From contig NZ_JPRF03000043.1 in the NCBI RefSeq assembly GCF_001188955.3, positions 1 through 64,000 of the forward strand: 64,000 bases of DNA, in the 5' to 3' direction. Position 1 is the first letter of the stretch. Every line of letters begins with the position of its first letter. The position numbers and the translations under genes are program-made. Below are positions 51,031-59,198 of this stretch, one piece after another. Below the pieces are notes generated by a model. That model did no database searches. It was not told the origin of the DNA and saw only the letters and a list, made by a program, of their open reading frames with translations. The DNA is from Kitasatospora aureofaciens. Lineage in GTDB: Bacteria > Actinomycetota > Actinomycetes > Streptomycetales > Streptomycetaceae.

Positions 51031-51917
51031 GGCATCTCGGTATGCCTCGAACCGGTCGTTGATAGAGCCGGGCTGAAGACGTCCCCCGCGTTCGGTGATC
51101 CAGAGCGCCGGGTGGTCCGGGAACCCGAACCGCGGCCGGACGTTCTCGACATACTCGGCGACCGCCTCGACGGCCCAGACCATCACCGACAGCACATTCC
51201 TCCGCCGTGGCGGCTGGCCCTTCTTCGCCTTGCCGTAGCGGACGTCGAGCGTGCCGTACCGGCCGAATTGTGGTGCCTTCGGGTTCCGCCCGAAGTCGAC
51301 GACATCCAGCTTGGATGTCTCGGTCCGCCGGAGCCCCCAGCCGTAGACGACCTTGAAGAGGGTGGCGTCGCGGTAGGCGGCGAGGGCTCCCTTGCGCTTG
51401 GACTTCACGGCGCGGTCGACCTGGTCGTCGGCATAGTCGAGGAAACGCTGGAGTTCGTCGCGGGTGAACGGCCTCGCCTCCGGGTTGCCCTCGTAGTCCT
51501 GCAGGCGAGGGAGGGTGTTCCACTCGTGGCAGACCGCCACCGGGTGGGTGCCGAAGGCCTCCTCGCAGGCCGGTCCCCAGCCGTAGCGGGCATCGATGAG
51601 GAACTCGGTGAACAACCGGACATCGCCCTGGTAGCTGCGGATCGTCGACGGCGCCAGATGCTTCTCGCCCGTCAAGGAAGCCGACCACTCGTCCATGTGG
51701 GCCGGCGTCCACTGCCACGGGCACTCGTTCGCGAACTCAAGGAACCGGCGGACCAGCCGTTCCCTCGGGTCGATCGTCTCGTCCTTCAGCCCTCGCGACT
51801 TCTGCTGGGCCCGAGTATCGCATCGAACATCGCGTCCTCGGGACGCAGCTGGCTCACCCCGGACACGAGCTCCAGGTGAGCCGACCCGGCCAGGGCCACC
51901 TTCTGCTGATGTACCAC
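51016..51917 (-). pseudogene. Tyrosine recombinase, degraded inverted copy
   Basis: Closely similar to the product at 42259 (e.g. WQWTPAHMDEWSASLTGEKH; LFKVVYGWGLRRTETSKLDV; QPGSINDRFEAYRDAL). Two lesions: an ~11-bp deletion near 51813 shifts the frame in the N-terminal part, and the gene ends after FEAYRDAL. It therefore lacks HxxR, the second His and the tyrosine nucleophile. It cannot be catalytic. Confidence 0.88.
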
Positions 51918-52051
51918 TCCAGACCATCCCTTCTGGAGGGCAGATCATGCATCAGAAGGGTGATCCTCGGCAACATGCCTGCTCGGGACGCCAGTTCCTA
52001 GTAGCTTTGGAGTCCGTCGGCCCGCCGCCCTGAGCTTGCGACCTGCGGCTT

Positions 52052-52165
52052 CTAACCTGGCTGATGCAATTCCCGAGGGTCCGCGTAGCCCACCGTGGTG
52101 TTGATGCTGTCGTGACCTGCGACCGTGCGCGCCACCCAGGCCTGACAGCAGCCGCACGGACCGCC
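52052..52165 (-). pseudogene. Tyrosine recombinase C-terminal relic
   Basis: The minus frame QAWVARTVAGHDSINTTVGY then ADPRELHQPG-stop carries the GHxSINTTxGY box with the catalytic Tyr. No other domain is present. It is a different recombinase from the 42-kb one, whose box reads GHECDSSTTIYTHVS. Confidence 0.6.
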
Positions 52166-52803
52166 CAGGCACCCGTGCCCCGGACGTCCAAGTGGCCCTG
52201 GGGCGAGCACGCCGCAGAGAGCGGGCAGCGGAGCAGCGGGCCCAGGAGCTCGTACCCGGCGTCCTACTCGCCGAGCAGCCGTCGCACACCTCACACGAGC
52301 CGGACGGCTGACGGGGCGACGGCACGGCGATCGAGATGGGGACCGACGTGCCCGCCCGTCCGGACACCGCCCCCTCCGAACGGCTGCCTGACCGGCGGCG
52401 CGCCCAGTTCGTCCTACCCTCGCAGGACGGCCCCAGCGGTCCGGCGGGCCGGATCGGATGGAGCGGGGCCAGAGCGGGCCGGCTCAGGGTCGGTCGTCGT
52501 GGTGTCCACACAGCCAAGCCAGCGCCATGTAGACACCCAGCGCCCGCTCCCTCTCCCCCTCTTGGCATGCCTCGGCGGATCTGCACCGCGGCCCTCGTCG
52601 CGGTCGCAGTGACAATCGGCAGGCTACGGGTGGGGCACGAAGGACGGCCAGGGACGTTGGGGCAGGGTGAGGGACGGGAGTGGTTGCCCCCGGGTACCCC
52701 GGAGACGACCACGCGCCGACCGCCTCTGGTCAGGCGGTCGGCGCCGGGTTCACTCATGGGCGGTGGGCGGTGCCAGGTCCCGGAGCGGGCCCGGCGGCCC
52801 GGC
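52166..52803. other. Intergenic stretch, nothing recognised
   Basis: Long frames here give only Arg/Pro/Gly-rich noise. No hairpin is clear enough to call as a terminator for the lectin gene. Confidence 0.4.
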
Positions 52804-53496
52804 TCAGTGCCAGTAGTGGTCCGGCCAGGTGCCGCAGGGCCACTGGATGACGTGGGCGCCGGCGGTGGTGCTGGCACCCGGGATGGCCAGGCACTGGCCG
52901 CTGTTGTAGTTGATGATGTGGAGCTTGCCGTTGCTGGTGTCGATGCCGAAAGCCCAGTAGTGGTCGGCCCAGGTGCCGCAGGGCCACTGGATGACCTGGG
53001 TTCCGGCGGTGGTGCTGGCGCCCGGGACCGCCAGGCACTGGCCGCTGTTGTAGTTGACGACGTGGTACCAGTTGAAGTTGTAGGCGTTGAACTGGTAGTT
53101 CGCCGACCAATAGTGGTCGTTCCAGGTGCCACAGGGCCACTGGATCAGCCCGGTGCCCTGCGCGGTGCTCCCTCCCGGCACCGCGAGGCACTGGCCGCTG
53201 TTGTCGTTGATGATGTGGTCGTACACCCCGTTGAAGCCGATGGCCGGCGAGGCGGTCCCCTTTCCGCCCTGCGAGAGGATGCGCTGGAGATCCGCGAGGG
53301 AGACGGGGGTGAGGCCCTTGAGAGCCTGCTTGAGGTCGGCTTCGTGTGAGGTGGTGACCGTGACGCTCCCCTGCGCAGCGGGCTGCGCGCTCTGCGCCGT
53401 CGCCGTACCGCCGGCGGTGAACGCGAACGCCACCGCGGTCACGGCGGCCGCCGCGAAGCGGACTGCGCGACCCAGGCTGAGCTTGTGGATGTTCAA
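52804..53496 (-). CDS. Secreted ricin-B-like lectin with three near-identical repeats
   Basis: 230 residues. Signal peptide RFAAAAVTAVAFAFTAGGTA, then a ~60-residue spacer. Three subdomains follow, each with NxSGQCLAVPGxSTxxGxxV then IQWPCGTWxDHYW (about 95-128, 147-181 and 195-229). This is the beta-trefoil QxW/carbohydrate-binding pattern with unusually high repeat identity. Exported sugar-binding protein, stand-alone. The ribosome-binding site is GGAGAAG. Unlike the lectin at 7132, the repeats keep DHYW in place of QxW. Confidence 0.85.
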   Translation of the reverse strand: MNIHKLSLGRAVRFAAAAVTAVAFAFTAGGTATAQSAQPAAQGSVTVTTSHEADLKQALKGLTPVSLADLQRILSQGGKGTASPAIGFNGVYDHIINDNSGQCLAVPGGSTAQGTGLIQWPCGTWNDHYWSANYQFNAYNFNWYHVVNYNSGQCLAVPGASTTAGTQVIQWPCGTWADHYWAFGIDTSNGKLHIINYNSGQCLAIPGASTTAGAHVIQWPCGTWPDHYWH

Positions 53497-54083
53497 CTCT
53501 TCTCCTGCCAGTTGGACTCGGATGGGAACCGGTCGGCAGGCAGGGCGGAGATCTGACCGCGCTCCCCCTGCCCGGCCGACGCAAACGCTAGGGGAGGCCC
53601 AACTCGGCTTGCTAGGGCCTGAATTGGCCGCAGTCTGGAGAGGCCGGCGGCGACAGTCGGGGCGAACTGCGGCTCATGCGGCACTCAGGGCCCCGGGTGC
53701 CGAAGAGCTGACGCCGCGACTCCCGGGTCACCCCTGCACTCGTTGCCGCCCCCGCCCGGCCCCGGCTGTCCGCCTGCCCGGCCCACCTGCAGCACCCGTC
53801 GAGCCGGACCCCGACATCGGCCTCGGCGGCTTTCACGACCTGCTCGGACGGATGCCGACGCCCCCGCGAAGCGGCCGCCGCCCGCCGACCCCGCATCCCC
53901 TCGCCGACCGGCACCAAGCGCCCGGCCCCCGCCCCACGGCGCGCCACCGTCCACAGCATCAGCATCACCAGCAACCCCACCGACGCAGTCCCGGCACTCG
54001 CCGGTCCCGCGCACGGTCTGGCTGGAAGCCGTCGGCAGCTGGATCACCCTACTCCTCGAACGCGACCCCCTGAGCGGGCGCGG
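53497..54083. other. Intergenic stretch, nothing recognised
   Basis: GC-rich with only low-complexity frames. The promoter of the lectin should lie at about 53510-53600. No RNA gene seen. Confidence 0.35.
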
Positions 54084-54345
54084 TCAGCAGGTGCGGGCGT
54101 CGTGGATGGCTTCCTGGAGCTGGGAGATGGATCGTTCGGCGTGCGCCCGGATCTGGTCCCAAGCCGCCGTGAAATCCGCGGCTCGAACCTGTTGAAGGTT
54201 TCCGCCAGGACCGTGACCCCGGCGGCGAAGTCGGCCTCGGTGTCCGCAGGCAGTGCCAGGAGACGGGATCGGTCCCTCGGGGGCTGATCGACCAAGGGCG
54301 CTCCCGGGGCGCGGAAGATCTGGAGGGAGCTGGGCGGACAAGGCC
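54084..54345 (-). pseudogene. Small decayed gene (two frames)
   Basis: RSRLLALPADTEADFAAGVT then VLAETFNR in one frame joins RAADFTAAWDQIRAHAERSI then SQLQEAIHDARTC-stop in the next. Together these look like one helical protein with a frameshift near 54195. Family not recognised. Confidence 0.35.
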
Positions 54346-54385
54346 AAGCGGTGGCCCGCTGCACCGTCGAACCCCTCATGCGCGA

Positions 54386-54430
54386 CACCGACACCCACAC
54401 GAGCGGCCGGCACCACCCGGACGCGGCCCG
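54386..54430. repeat. Repeat R2 fragment
   Basis: CACCCACACGAGCGGCCGGC then ACCACCCGGACGCG matches the start of R2 (8243-8280 and 20655-20690). It directly precedes the tyrosinase relic. Confidence 0.6.
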
Positions 54431-54476
54431 CCGCGGGCTATCACCCGGTTGGCGGGCGGCAGAGCAGGGATGGGGC

Positions 54477-54797
54477 GTGGTCCGGCCTCGGCGGACCAGG
54501 CCGTCGCTCGACCACCGCAACCTCGACCAGGCCGGTCGGGACCGCTTCAACCAAGCCCTCAAGCAGGTTCACACCTCGGGGGCGTACGGGCAACTGGCGG
54601 CCGTGCACGCCGACATGAGCCACCGCATGCACTCGATGAGCGGCCCAGTAGGAACCCAGCGTTTCCTGCCCTGGCACCGCAGGTACCTCCTGAAGCTGGA
54701 GAACCTGCTGCGCAGCGTCCAACCCGCACTGACGGTGCCGTACTGGGACTACGCGAACGACCACGCCCGGCCAGACTGGGGGGCACCCGGTGACTAC
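54477..54797 (+). pseudogene. Tyrosinase N-terminal relic
   Basis: RFNQALKQVHTSGAYGQLAA, VHADMSHRMHSMSGPVGTQR, FLPWHRRYLLKLENLLRSVQ and LTVPYWDYANDHARPDW match the CuA half of bacterial tyrosinases, with copper His in HxxMSHxMH and LPWHR and the YWDW-like segment. The CuB half is absent and the frame runs into a terminator. No good start is seen; the GTG at 54477 is arbitrary. Confidence 0.7.
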
Positions 54798-54815
54798 CGC
54801 TTTTCCGGAAAGACC

Positions 54816-54853
54816 GGCCCCGGCCGGGCGGGGCCGGCCGCCCGGCCGGGGCC
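54816..54853. terminator. Very stable GC hairpin
   Basis: A perfect 16-bp stem (GGCCCCGGCCGGGCGG, 54816-54831, with 54838-54853), 12 bases after the stop of the SRPBCC gene on the minus strand. Confidence 0.85.
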
Positions 54854-54865
54854 GTTACTGCCGAT

Positions 54866-55315
54866 TCAGAGCTTCCCGCGGTAGCCGCCGGTCTCGGCGC
54901 CGCGCTTCTCGATGAAGTTCTTGAAGCGCTTCAGGTCACCCTTCACCTGCCGGTCGAGCATGTTCATCATGTCGGCCGCCTTCTCCGCCAGCCCCTCGGG
55001 CTGGTAGTCCATCGACATCACGATCCGAGTGTGGCTGGCGTCCAGCGGCTGGAACGACACCATGCCGGACTGCTTCACCTCGCCGGTGACCGTGCGCCAG
55101 GCCACGTGGTCGTCCGGAACCTGGTCGACGATCTCCGTGTCGAACTCCCGGCTGACTCCGGCGATCTTCGTCTTCCAGTGGTTGTGCCGGTCGTCGATCT
55201 GCGTGATCTCCTCGACGCCCTCCATGAACATCGGGAACTGTTCGAACTGCGTCCACTGGTTGTACGCGGTGCTGACCGGCACATCGACGTCGATCGTCTC
55301 CTGGACCCTGCTCAT
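54866..55315 (-). CDS. SRPBCC-family (polyketide cyclase/dehydrase-like) protein
   Basis: 149 residues. QETIDVDVPVSTAYNQWTQF, FPMFMEGVEEITQIDDRHNH, WKTKIAGVSREFDTEIVDQV and HVAWRTVTGEVKQSGMVSFQ form the START/Bet v1-like helix-grip fold of the cyclase/dehydrase group. The long C-terminal helix KGDLKRFKNFIEKRGAETGG lines the cavity. The start at 55315 has AAGGAAG ten bases upstream. Stand-alone; these proteins often bind hydrophobic ligands and are stress-induced in Streptomyces. Confidence 0.85.
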   Translation of the reverse strand: MSRVQETIDVDVPVSTAYNQWTQFEQFPMFMEGVEEITQIDDRHNHWKTKIAGVSREFDTEIVDQVPDDHVAWRTVTGEVKQSGMVSFQPLDASHTRIVMSMDYQPEGLAEKAADMMNMLDRQVKGDLKRFKNFIEKRGAETGGYRGKL

Positions 55316-55859
55316 ACCGAAACCACTTCCTTGTCTGTTCGGACTGCCGAAGGGTGCCCGCACGCATACCGCCGGGCACAGACGCCCGCGGGCCCCTTGG
55401 TCATCCCGCCCCACCACCGCCCGGCCCGCAACCCGCACAACCGGCGGGGCCGCGGCGCAGCCGCCGAACGCGCCAAGTGCCAAGCGGCCACTACCGTGCG
55501 GCGCCCGGCCCCGGGTCTGCCGTCCGCCCGGGTGAAGCCGGACGCCTACGTCGCCGAAGGCGAAGCGGCGGTGCCGCGGCCTGGCAGGGCGGCCGGACAG
55601 CGGCGGCGCGCGATGTCCGGGGGAAAACCCGCGCGCCGCCGTCCCGCCCGCAACACCCGGCTACCCCAGACCTCCCGGCCCATGCCCCCGATCCACTCGC
55701 TCCCTTCCACCTGCCGCAGGCGTCAAAGGCACCCTCCCTTGCCGGGGCGGTGGCGTCCTGCTCGGCGCGGTGGAGGCCGGCCGGTGAGCGCCAGCCGGCG
55801 CATTGGGATAAGCAGGGCAATACCTTCACCCCGGACGGCCGGGGGCATGGGAAGCAGCA
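55316..55859. other. Intergenic stretch, nothing recognised
   Basis: Frames here are Pro/Arg-rich noise. The left end holds the SRPBCC promoter region. Confidence 0.35.
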
Positions 55860-56286
55860 GAGTCTTCACACCTCTTGGGACTGCCCGACGGTGCGCGACT
55901 CATCGGCGGAATGGCCGCCGGCGGCGAGGACGCCCCGATGACCAAGGCCCTCGGCGACGCCCGCAAGATCGTCGTCTCCCACCTCAAAGCTGGAGTTCAC
56001 CTGGCGCAACTCCGCGCAGCTCAAGGGCGACCTCATCGAGGCCGTCACCGCGCTGAAGCAGGACAGCGGCGGCCCGATCGCGATATCGGGCTCGATCTCG
56101 GTGGTGCGTGCGCTGCTGGCCGCAGGGCTGATCGACGAACTGCACCTGTACGTCCATCCGATCGCGATCGGCAAGGGCCTGCGCCTGTTCGACGAGACCG
56201 CCGACCCGATCCGGCTCAGGCTCCTGAAGAACACCGCCTTCACCACCGGTGTGCTGTATACCGTCTACGGCCCCGCCGACAACTAA
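55860..56286 (+). pseudogene. Dihydrofolate reductase (RibD C-terminal-like) relic, frameshifted
   Basis: LPDGARLIGGMAAGGEDAPM then TKALGDARKIVVSHLK in one frame is followed, after a shift near 55988, by LEFTWRNSAQLKGDLIEAVT, GPIAISGSISVVRALLAAGL, DELHLYVHPIAIGKGLRLFD and AFTTGVLYTVYGPADN. This is the usual end of YyaP/RibD-type reductases. The N-terminal strand with the NADPH-binding start is also missing. Confidence 0.75.
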
Positions 56287-56295
56287 CCAGCTGAC

Positions 56296-56389
56296 GCAGC
56301 GCTGCACCGCGCTGCTCGGAATAGCAGCGTGCAGCGCTGCTCGGGTAGCAGCCGGTTGCAGCGCCACCATCGTGCAGCGCTGCAACCGG
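56296..56389. repeat. GCAGCGCTGC palindromes and a 13-bp hairpin
   Basis: The palindrome GCAGCGCTGC occurs at 56296-56305, 56331-56340 and 56374-56383. The last sits in a perfect hairpin (CCGGTTGCAGCGC, 56352-56364, with 56377-56389). It may terminate the upstream gene, but the iterated pattern suggests a protein-binding array. Confidence 0.7.
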
Positions 56390-56459
56390 CCGGCCGTTCT
56401 GCAGGACGGCCTGACAGGACGGGCTCGCAGGGTGCGACGGGGATCGTACAGGCTCTGAC

Positions 56460-56690
56460 CTGCGACGGGGAGTTTCAGCGGGGCGAAACTCACCAGGCGC
56501 CGGGGGCGGAACTCACCGGCAGCCGGCGGTCGCGGGGCCGCCAGTCGCAGCACGCGGCCGGCGGCCGGACCTGAGTGCAATTGCGACTGCAACACGGATC
56601 GCAGTCGCGCCCCTGGCCTGCGACGGGGAGTTTCGGCGAGGCGAAAATCACCAGCCGTGCGGGGCGAAACTCACCGGCAGCCGACGGGCC
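56460..56690. repeat. ~70-bp direct repeat R3, two copies, with a hairpin between
   Basis: Copies at 56460-56530 and 56618-56686 share CTGCGACGGGGAGTTTC, GGCGAAA.TCACCAG and ACTCACCGGCAGCCG. Between them is GCGACTGC (56583-56590) pairing with GCAGTCGC (56601-56608). A partial relative is at 48630-48662, at the DegT junction. Noncoding. Confidence 0.7.
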
Positions 56691-56814
56691 GGACACAGCT
56701 ATGACTGTGACCTATCGATAGATTGCGCATACGAGCCTTAGCGGTCCGGGGGGTCGTTGCGGACCATGTACGGGATCTTGAGGCCGCGAGCAGCCCATGG
56801 CAGGCTCATGCCGC

Positions 56815-57399
56815 ATGATCGATGAATTCGCGAAGGGCAACCTGCACGGGAGACTGCGGCGGGACCGCGAGGCGCTGCTCTGGAAACTCGACGGCTTGTC
56901 CGAATACGACGCCCGCCGACCCCTGACAGCGACCGGGACCAACCTCCTCGGCCTGGTCAAGCACGTGGCCACCGTCGAGGCCAGGTACTTCGGTGAGGTC
57001 TTCGACCGCCCTTCCCCGGAACCGCTGCCCCGGTGGCAGGACTCCGACGGCAGCGATCTGTGGGCGACCGAGGACGAGACCCGCGATCAGATCATCGGGT
57101 TCTACCGGCGCACGTGGGAACACTCGGATGCGACGATCAACGAGCTTCCCCTCGACGCCCCCGGCCACGTGCCGTGGTGGCCGGAGCCCTATTCCAACAC
57201 GAACCTATTCGCCATCATGGTCCACGTCCTCGGCGAGTCCAACCGGCACGCTGGGCACGCCGACATCCTGCGCGAGGGCCTCGACGGCCGCACCGGGATG
57301 CGCCCCGAACACGAAAAGAAAATCGACGAGGAAGCCCGGGCAGCCTACCGCGCGAAGATCGAGCAGGCAGCCAGGGCGGCCGCGCCAATCAAGGCGTAG
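56815..57399 (+). CDS. DinB/DUF664 family protein
   Basis: 194 residues. DREALLWKLDGLSEYDARRP, TGTNLLGLVKHVATVEARYF (first metal His), VPWWPEPYSNTNLFAIMVHV, then LGESNRHAGHADILREGLDG (HxxxH-type metal ligands). A four-helix bundle of the DinB-like superfamily, which includes thiol-dependent S-transferases and enzymes using mycothiol-like cofactors. The in-frame ATG at 56797 is an alternative start; MIDEFAKGNLHG fits relatives best. Confidence 0.9.
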   Translation: MIDEFAKGNLHGRLRRDREALLWKLDGLSEYDARRPLTATGTNLLGLVKHVATVEARYFGEVFDRPSPEPLPRWQDSDGSDLWATEDETRDQIIGFYRRTWEHSDATINELPLDAPGHVPWWPEPYSNTNLFAIMVHVLGESNRHAGHADILREGLDGRTGMRPEHEKKIDEEARAAYRAKIEQAARAAAPIKA

Positions 57400-57479
57400 A
57401 GATTGTCTCGCATAGCGCCATGATGCCGGTCACGGGTGCTGATCCATTCCTGGCTGTGCACCCGCGCGTGACCTTGCTG

Positions 57480-57920
57480 GTGCTGGCGAGTTCACCGGGC
57501 ATGAGGAACGTGACCGTCCTGCCGGTTGGGCGAGCCAGTGGCCGATTCCCCTTGGCAAGGTCGCCGTGGAACCAGACGTCGGTCCCGTCCCACCGCGCCT
57601 CGAGCGCCCGAGCCCACAACTCATGTGCCGGCGCGACGTCGATGTGGCCGCGCAGTTCCTCCAGCGCACCGAGCGCCTGCGCCTCGTAGGTGCGCAGCGT
57701 CGCTCCACGGAACCAGTTGTGCTAGCCGGGCTGCGGCCCTCGCGAGGCGTCGATGCTCCGCAACGCGGCGACGAAGCCGGCCAGGTCATCGGCGAGACGG
57801 ATCGGATCGACGACCGCCTCGAACGTCGCGGGCGTGCCGTCGATCCACCCGCACCGACCACGCGAACGGGTAAGCCGCGCCCGGACTCCCCTTCGCCAGC
57901 GGCACCGGGATCGGCCTGGT
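57480..57920 (-). pseudogene. Aminoglycoside phosphotransferase-family relic
   Basis: Joined pieces from the minus strand: AKGSPGAAYPFAWSV, a frame change to RLADDLAGFVAALRSIDASR, an in-frame TAG near 57723, then HNWFRGATLRTYEAQALGAL and ALEARWDGTDVWFHGDLAKG. WFHGDLxxGN is the Brenner motif with the catalytic Asp of APH enzymes. The metal-binding DFG-like part is gone. A decayed antibiotic- or small-molecule-kinase gene. Confidence 0.7.
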
Positions 57921-58464
57921 GAACCATGACCCCGCGCCCTCGACCCTGCGTGTGTTCGTGGCGCTGGCTCCGCCCGACGAGGCCAAGGACGAGCTCGCCG
58001 CCGCCCTGAAGCCCGCGTACGCCGCGTACCCGCGGCTGCGATGGAACCGGATCGAGGACTGGCACGTCACCCTGGCCTTCCTCGGTGAACTGCCCTCGAC
58101 GGCGGTGCCGCTGCTGCAACCGGTGCTGGCCCGCCAGGCGGCGTCGCACCCCGCCCTGCAGCTGGGCCTGCGCGGGGGCGGCCACTTCGACGAGCGGCTG
58201 CTGTGGAGCGGGATCGACGGGGACCTCGACGGGCTGCACCAGCTCGCGGCCGACGTCCGGGCCCTGGTCCGGTCCTGCGGAATCGAGTTCGGCGAGCGCC
58301 CGCTGCGGCCCCACCTGACGCTGGCGCGCTCCCGCCGCGACGACTCCACCAGCGTGCCGCAGGCCGCGCCCGGGCTCGCCGACTTCGTGGGCCGGCGGTG
58401 GCCGGCGGAGCGGCTCCACCTGGTCGGCAGCAACATCGGCCGCGGGCCCGGGCCGATCCGCTAG
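57919..58464 (+). CDS. thpR: RNA 2',3'-cyclic phosphodiesterase (LigT/ThpR family)
   Basis: 181 residues from a GTG. The two HxTx motifs of 2H phosphoesterases are present: WHVTLAFLGELP (about 42-53) and RPHLTLARSRRD (about 128-139). LRVFVALAPPDEAKDELAAA is the standard N-terminus. The frame ends GSNIGRGPGPIR-TAG, but the next codons RDIEAWRFG continue the usual family C-terminus (YRDIEAWPL). A Tyr-to-TAG change has therefore removed ~10 residues, probably without loss of activity. The gene starts within the decayed APH gene on the other strand. Confidence 0.85.
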   Translation: MNHDPAPSTLRVFVALAPPDEAKDELAAALKPAYAAYPRLRWNRIEDWHVTLAFLGELPSTAVPLLQPVLARQAASHPALQLGLRGGGHFDERLLWSGIDGDLDGLHQLAADVRALVRSCGIEFGERPLRPHLTLARSRRDDSTSVPQAAPGLADFVGRRWPAERLHLVGSNIGRGPGPIR

Positions 58465-58586
58465 CGCGACATCGAGGCGTGGCGCTTCGGCGTCGGGGTC
58501 CGGGCCGGGGGCAACGGCGCCGGGCAGTGACCGGCCGCGCCCGCCCGACGTCGGCAGGCGGTCGGAGGGGTGGCCGGCGGCCCGGG

Positions 58587-59093
58587 TCAGGCGACGCAGC
58601 GGCCGTAGTCGCCCCGCAGGAAGACCAGCGGCGGGCCGGTCCGCTGGACGGCGAGGTCGCGGACGGTGGCGGTGACGAACCAGTGGTCGCCCGCCTCCAC
58701 CTCGCCCGCCGGCTCGCAGTCCAGCCAGGCGAGCGCGTCGACCAGCGCGGGGCAGCCGGCCGGGGTCAGCCGGTATGGCACCTCCCAGCGGGCCGGGTCG
58801 CGGGCCGCGAACCCCCGACACACCTGCTGCTGGTCCGCGGCCAGCACGTTGACGCAGAACCGGCCGGCCGCGCGGATCCGCGGCCAGCTGGTCGAGGACT
58901 TGGCGGGCAGGAAGCCCACCAGGCGCGGGTCCAGCGACACCGAGGTGAAGGTGCCGACGATCATCGCGGGCGGTGGCTGCGCCGGGGCCGGCGGCGGTGC
59001 GGTCACCAGCACCACCCCGGTGGGGTAGTGGCTGAGCACCGACCGGAACCGGTCGGCGCAGACCCGTGCTCCGCTCAGGGTGGAATCGGACAT
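58587..59093 (-). CDS. cvm3: Flavin reductase-domain protein, Cvm3-like
   Basis: 168 residues. LSHYPTGVVLVTAPPPAPAQ, IVGTFTSVSLDPRLVGFLPA, RFCVNVLAADQQQVCRGFAA and EAGDHWFVTATVRDLAVQRT show the FMN-binding split barrel of the flavin reductase/HpaC-like group (GxFTSVSLDPP, FxVNVLAxDQ). These enzymes make reduced flavin for a partner monooxygenase. Last gene of the minus-strand operon here. A flavin reductase, Cvm3, is known in the S. clavuligerus clavam cluster, and the context supports the same role. The symbol is by context and type. Confidence 0.8.
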   Translation of the reverse strand: MSDSTLSGARVCADRFRSVLSHYPTGVVLVTAPPPAPAQPPPAMIVGTFTSVSLDPRLVGFLPAKSSTSWPRIRAAGRFCVNVLAADQQQVCRGFAARDPARWEVPYRLTPAGCPALVDALAWLDCEPAGEVEAGDHWFVTATVRDLAVQRTGPPLVFLRGDYGRCVA

Positions 59094-59198
59094 GTCAGCA
59101 GTGCTCCTTCCCTCCCGGGTCGCCGCGGGGACGTGCCGACCGGCTCGTCCCCGCGGCCCCGCCTCACCCCCACCCGTGCCCGCGGCCGGTGCGGTGCG

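Larger units (their letters stand above)
42220..51956. mobile_element. Block bounded by two inverted recombinase gene copies (putative element)
   Basis: The left ~950 bp (42220-43170) and right ~925 bp (51030-51956, inverted) are highly similar. Both start at TCTGAT[A/G]CATGATCTGCC with the dyad CTCCAGA..TCTGGAG and cover the recombinase gene up to the codons for FEAYR. Between them lie the recombinase operon, several hypothetical genes and sugar-nucleotide cargo. The inverted repeats could be element ends, or the result of a second insertion of the same element followed by loss. Exact element borders are inferred. Confidence 0.55.

Noticed and set aside
51031..51152. N-terminal extension of the MurG-like frame
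   Set aside because: It is antisense to the conserved recombinase codons; the GGTGGH loop is absent, so the gene is truncated, not extended.
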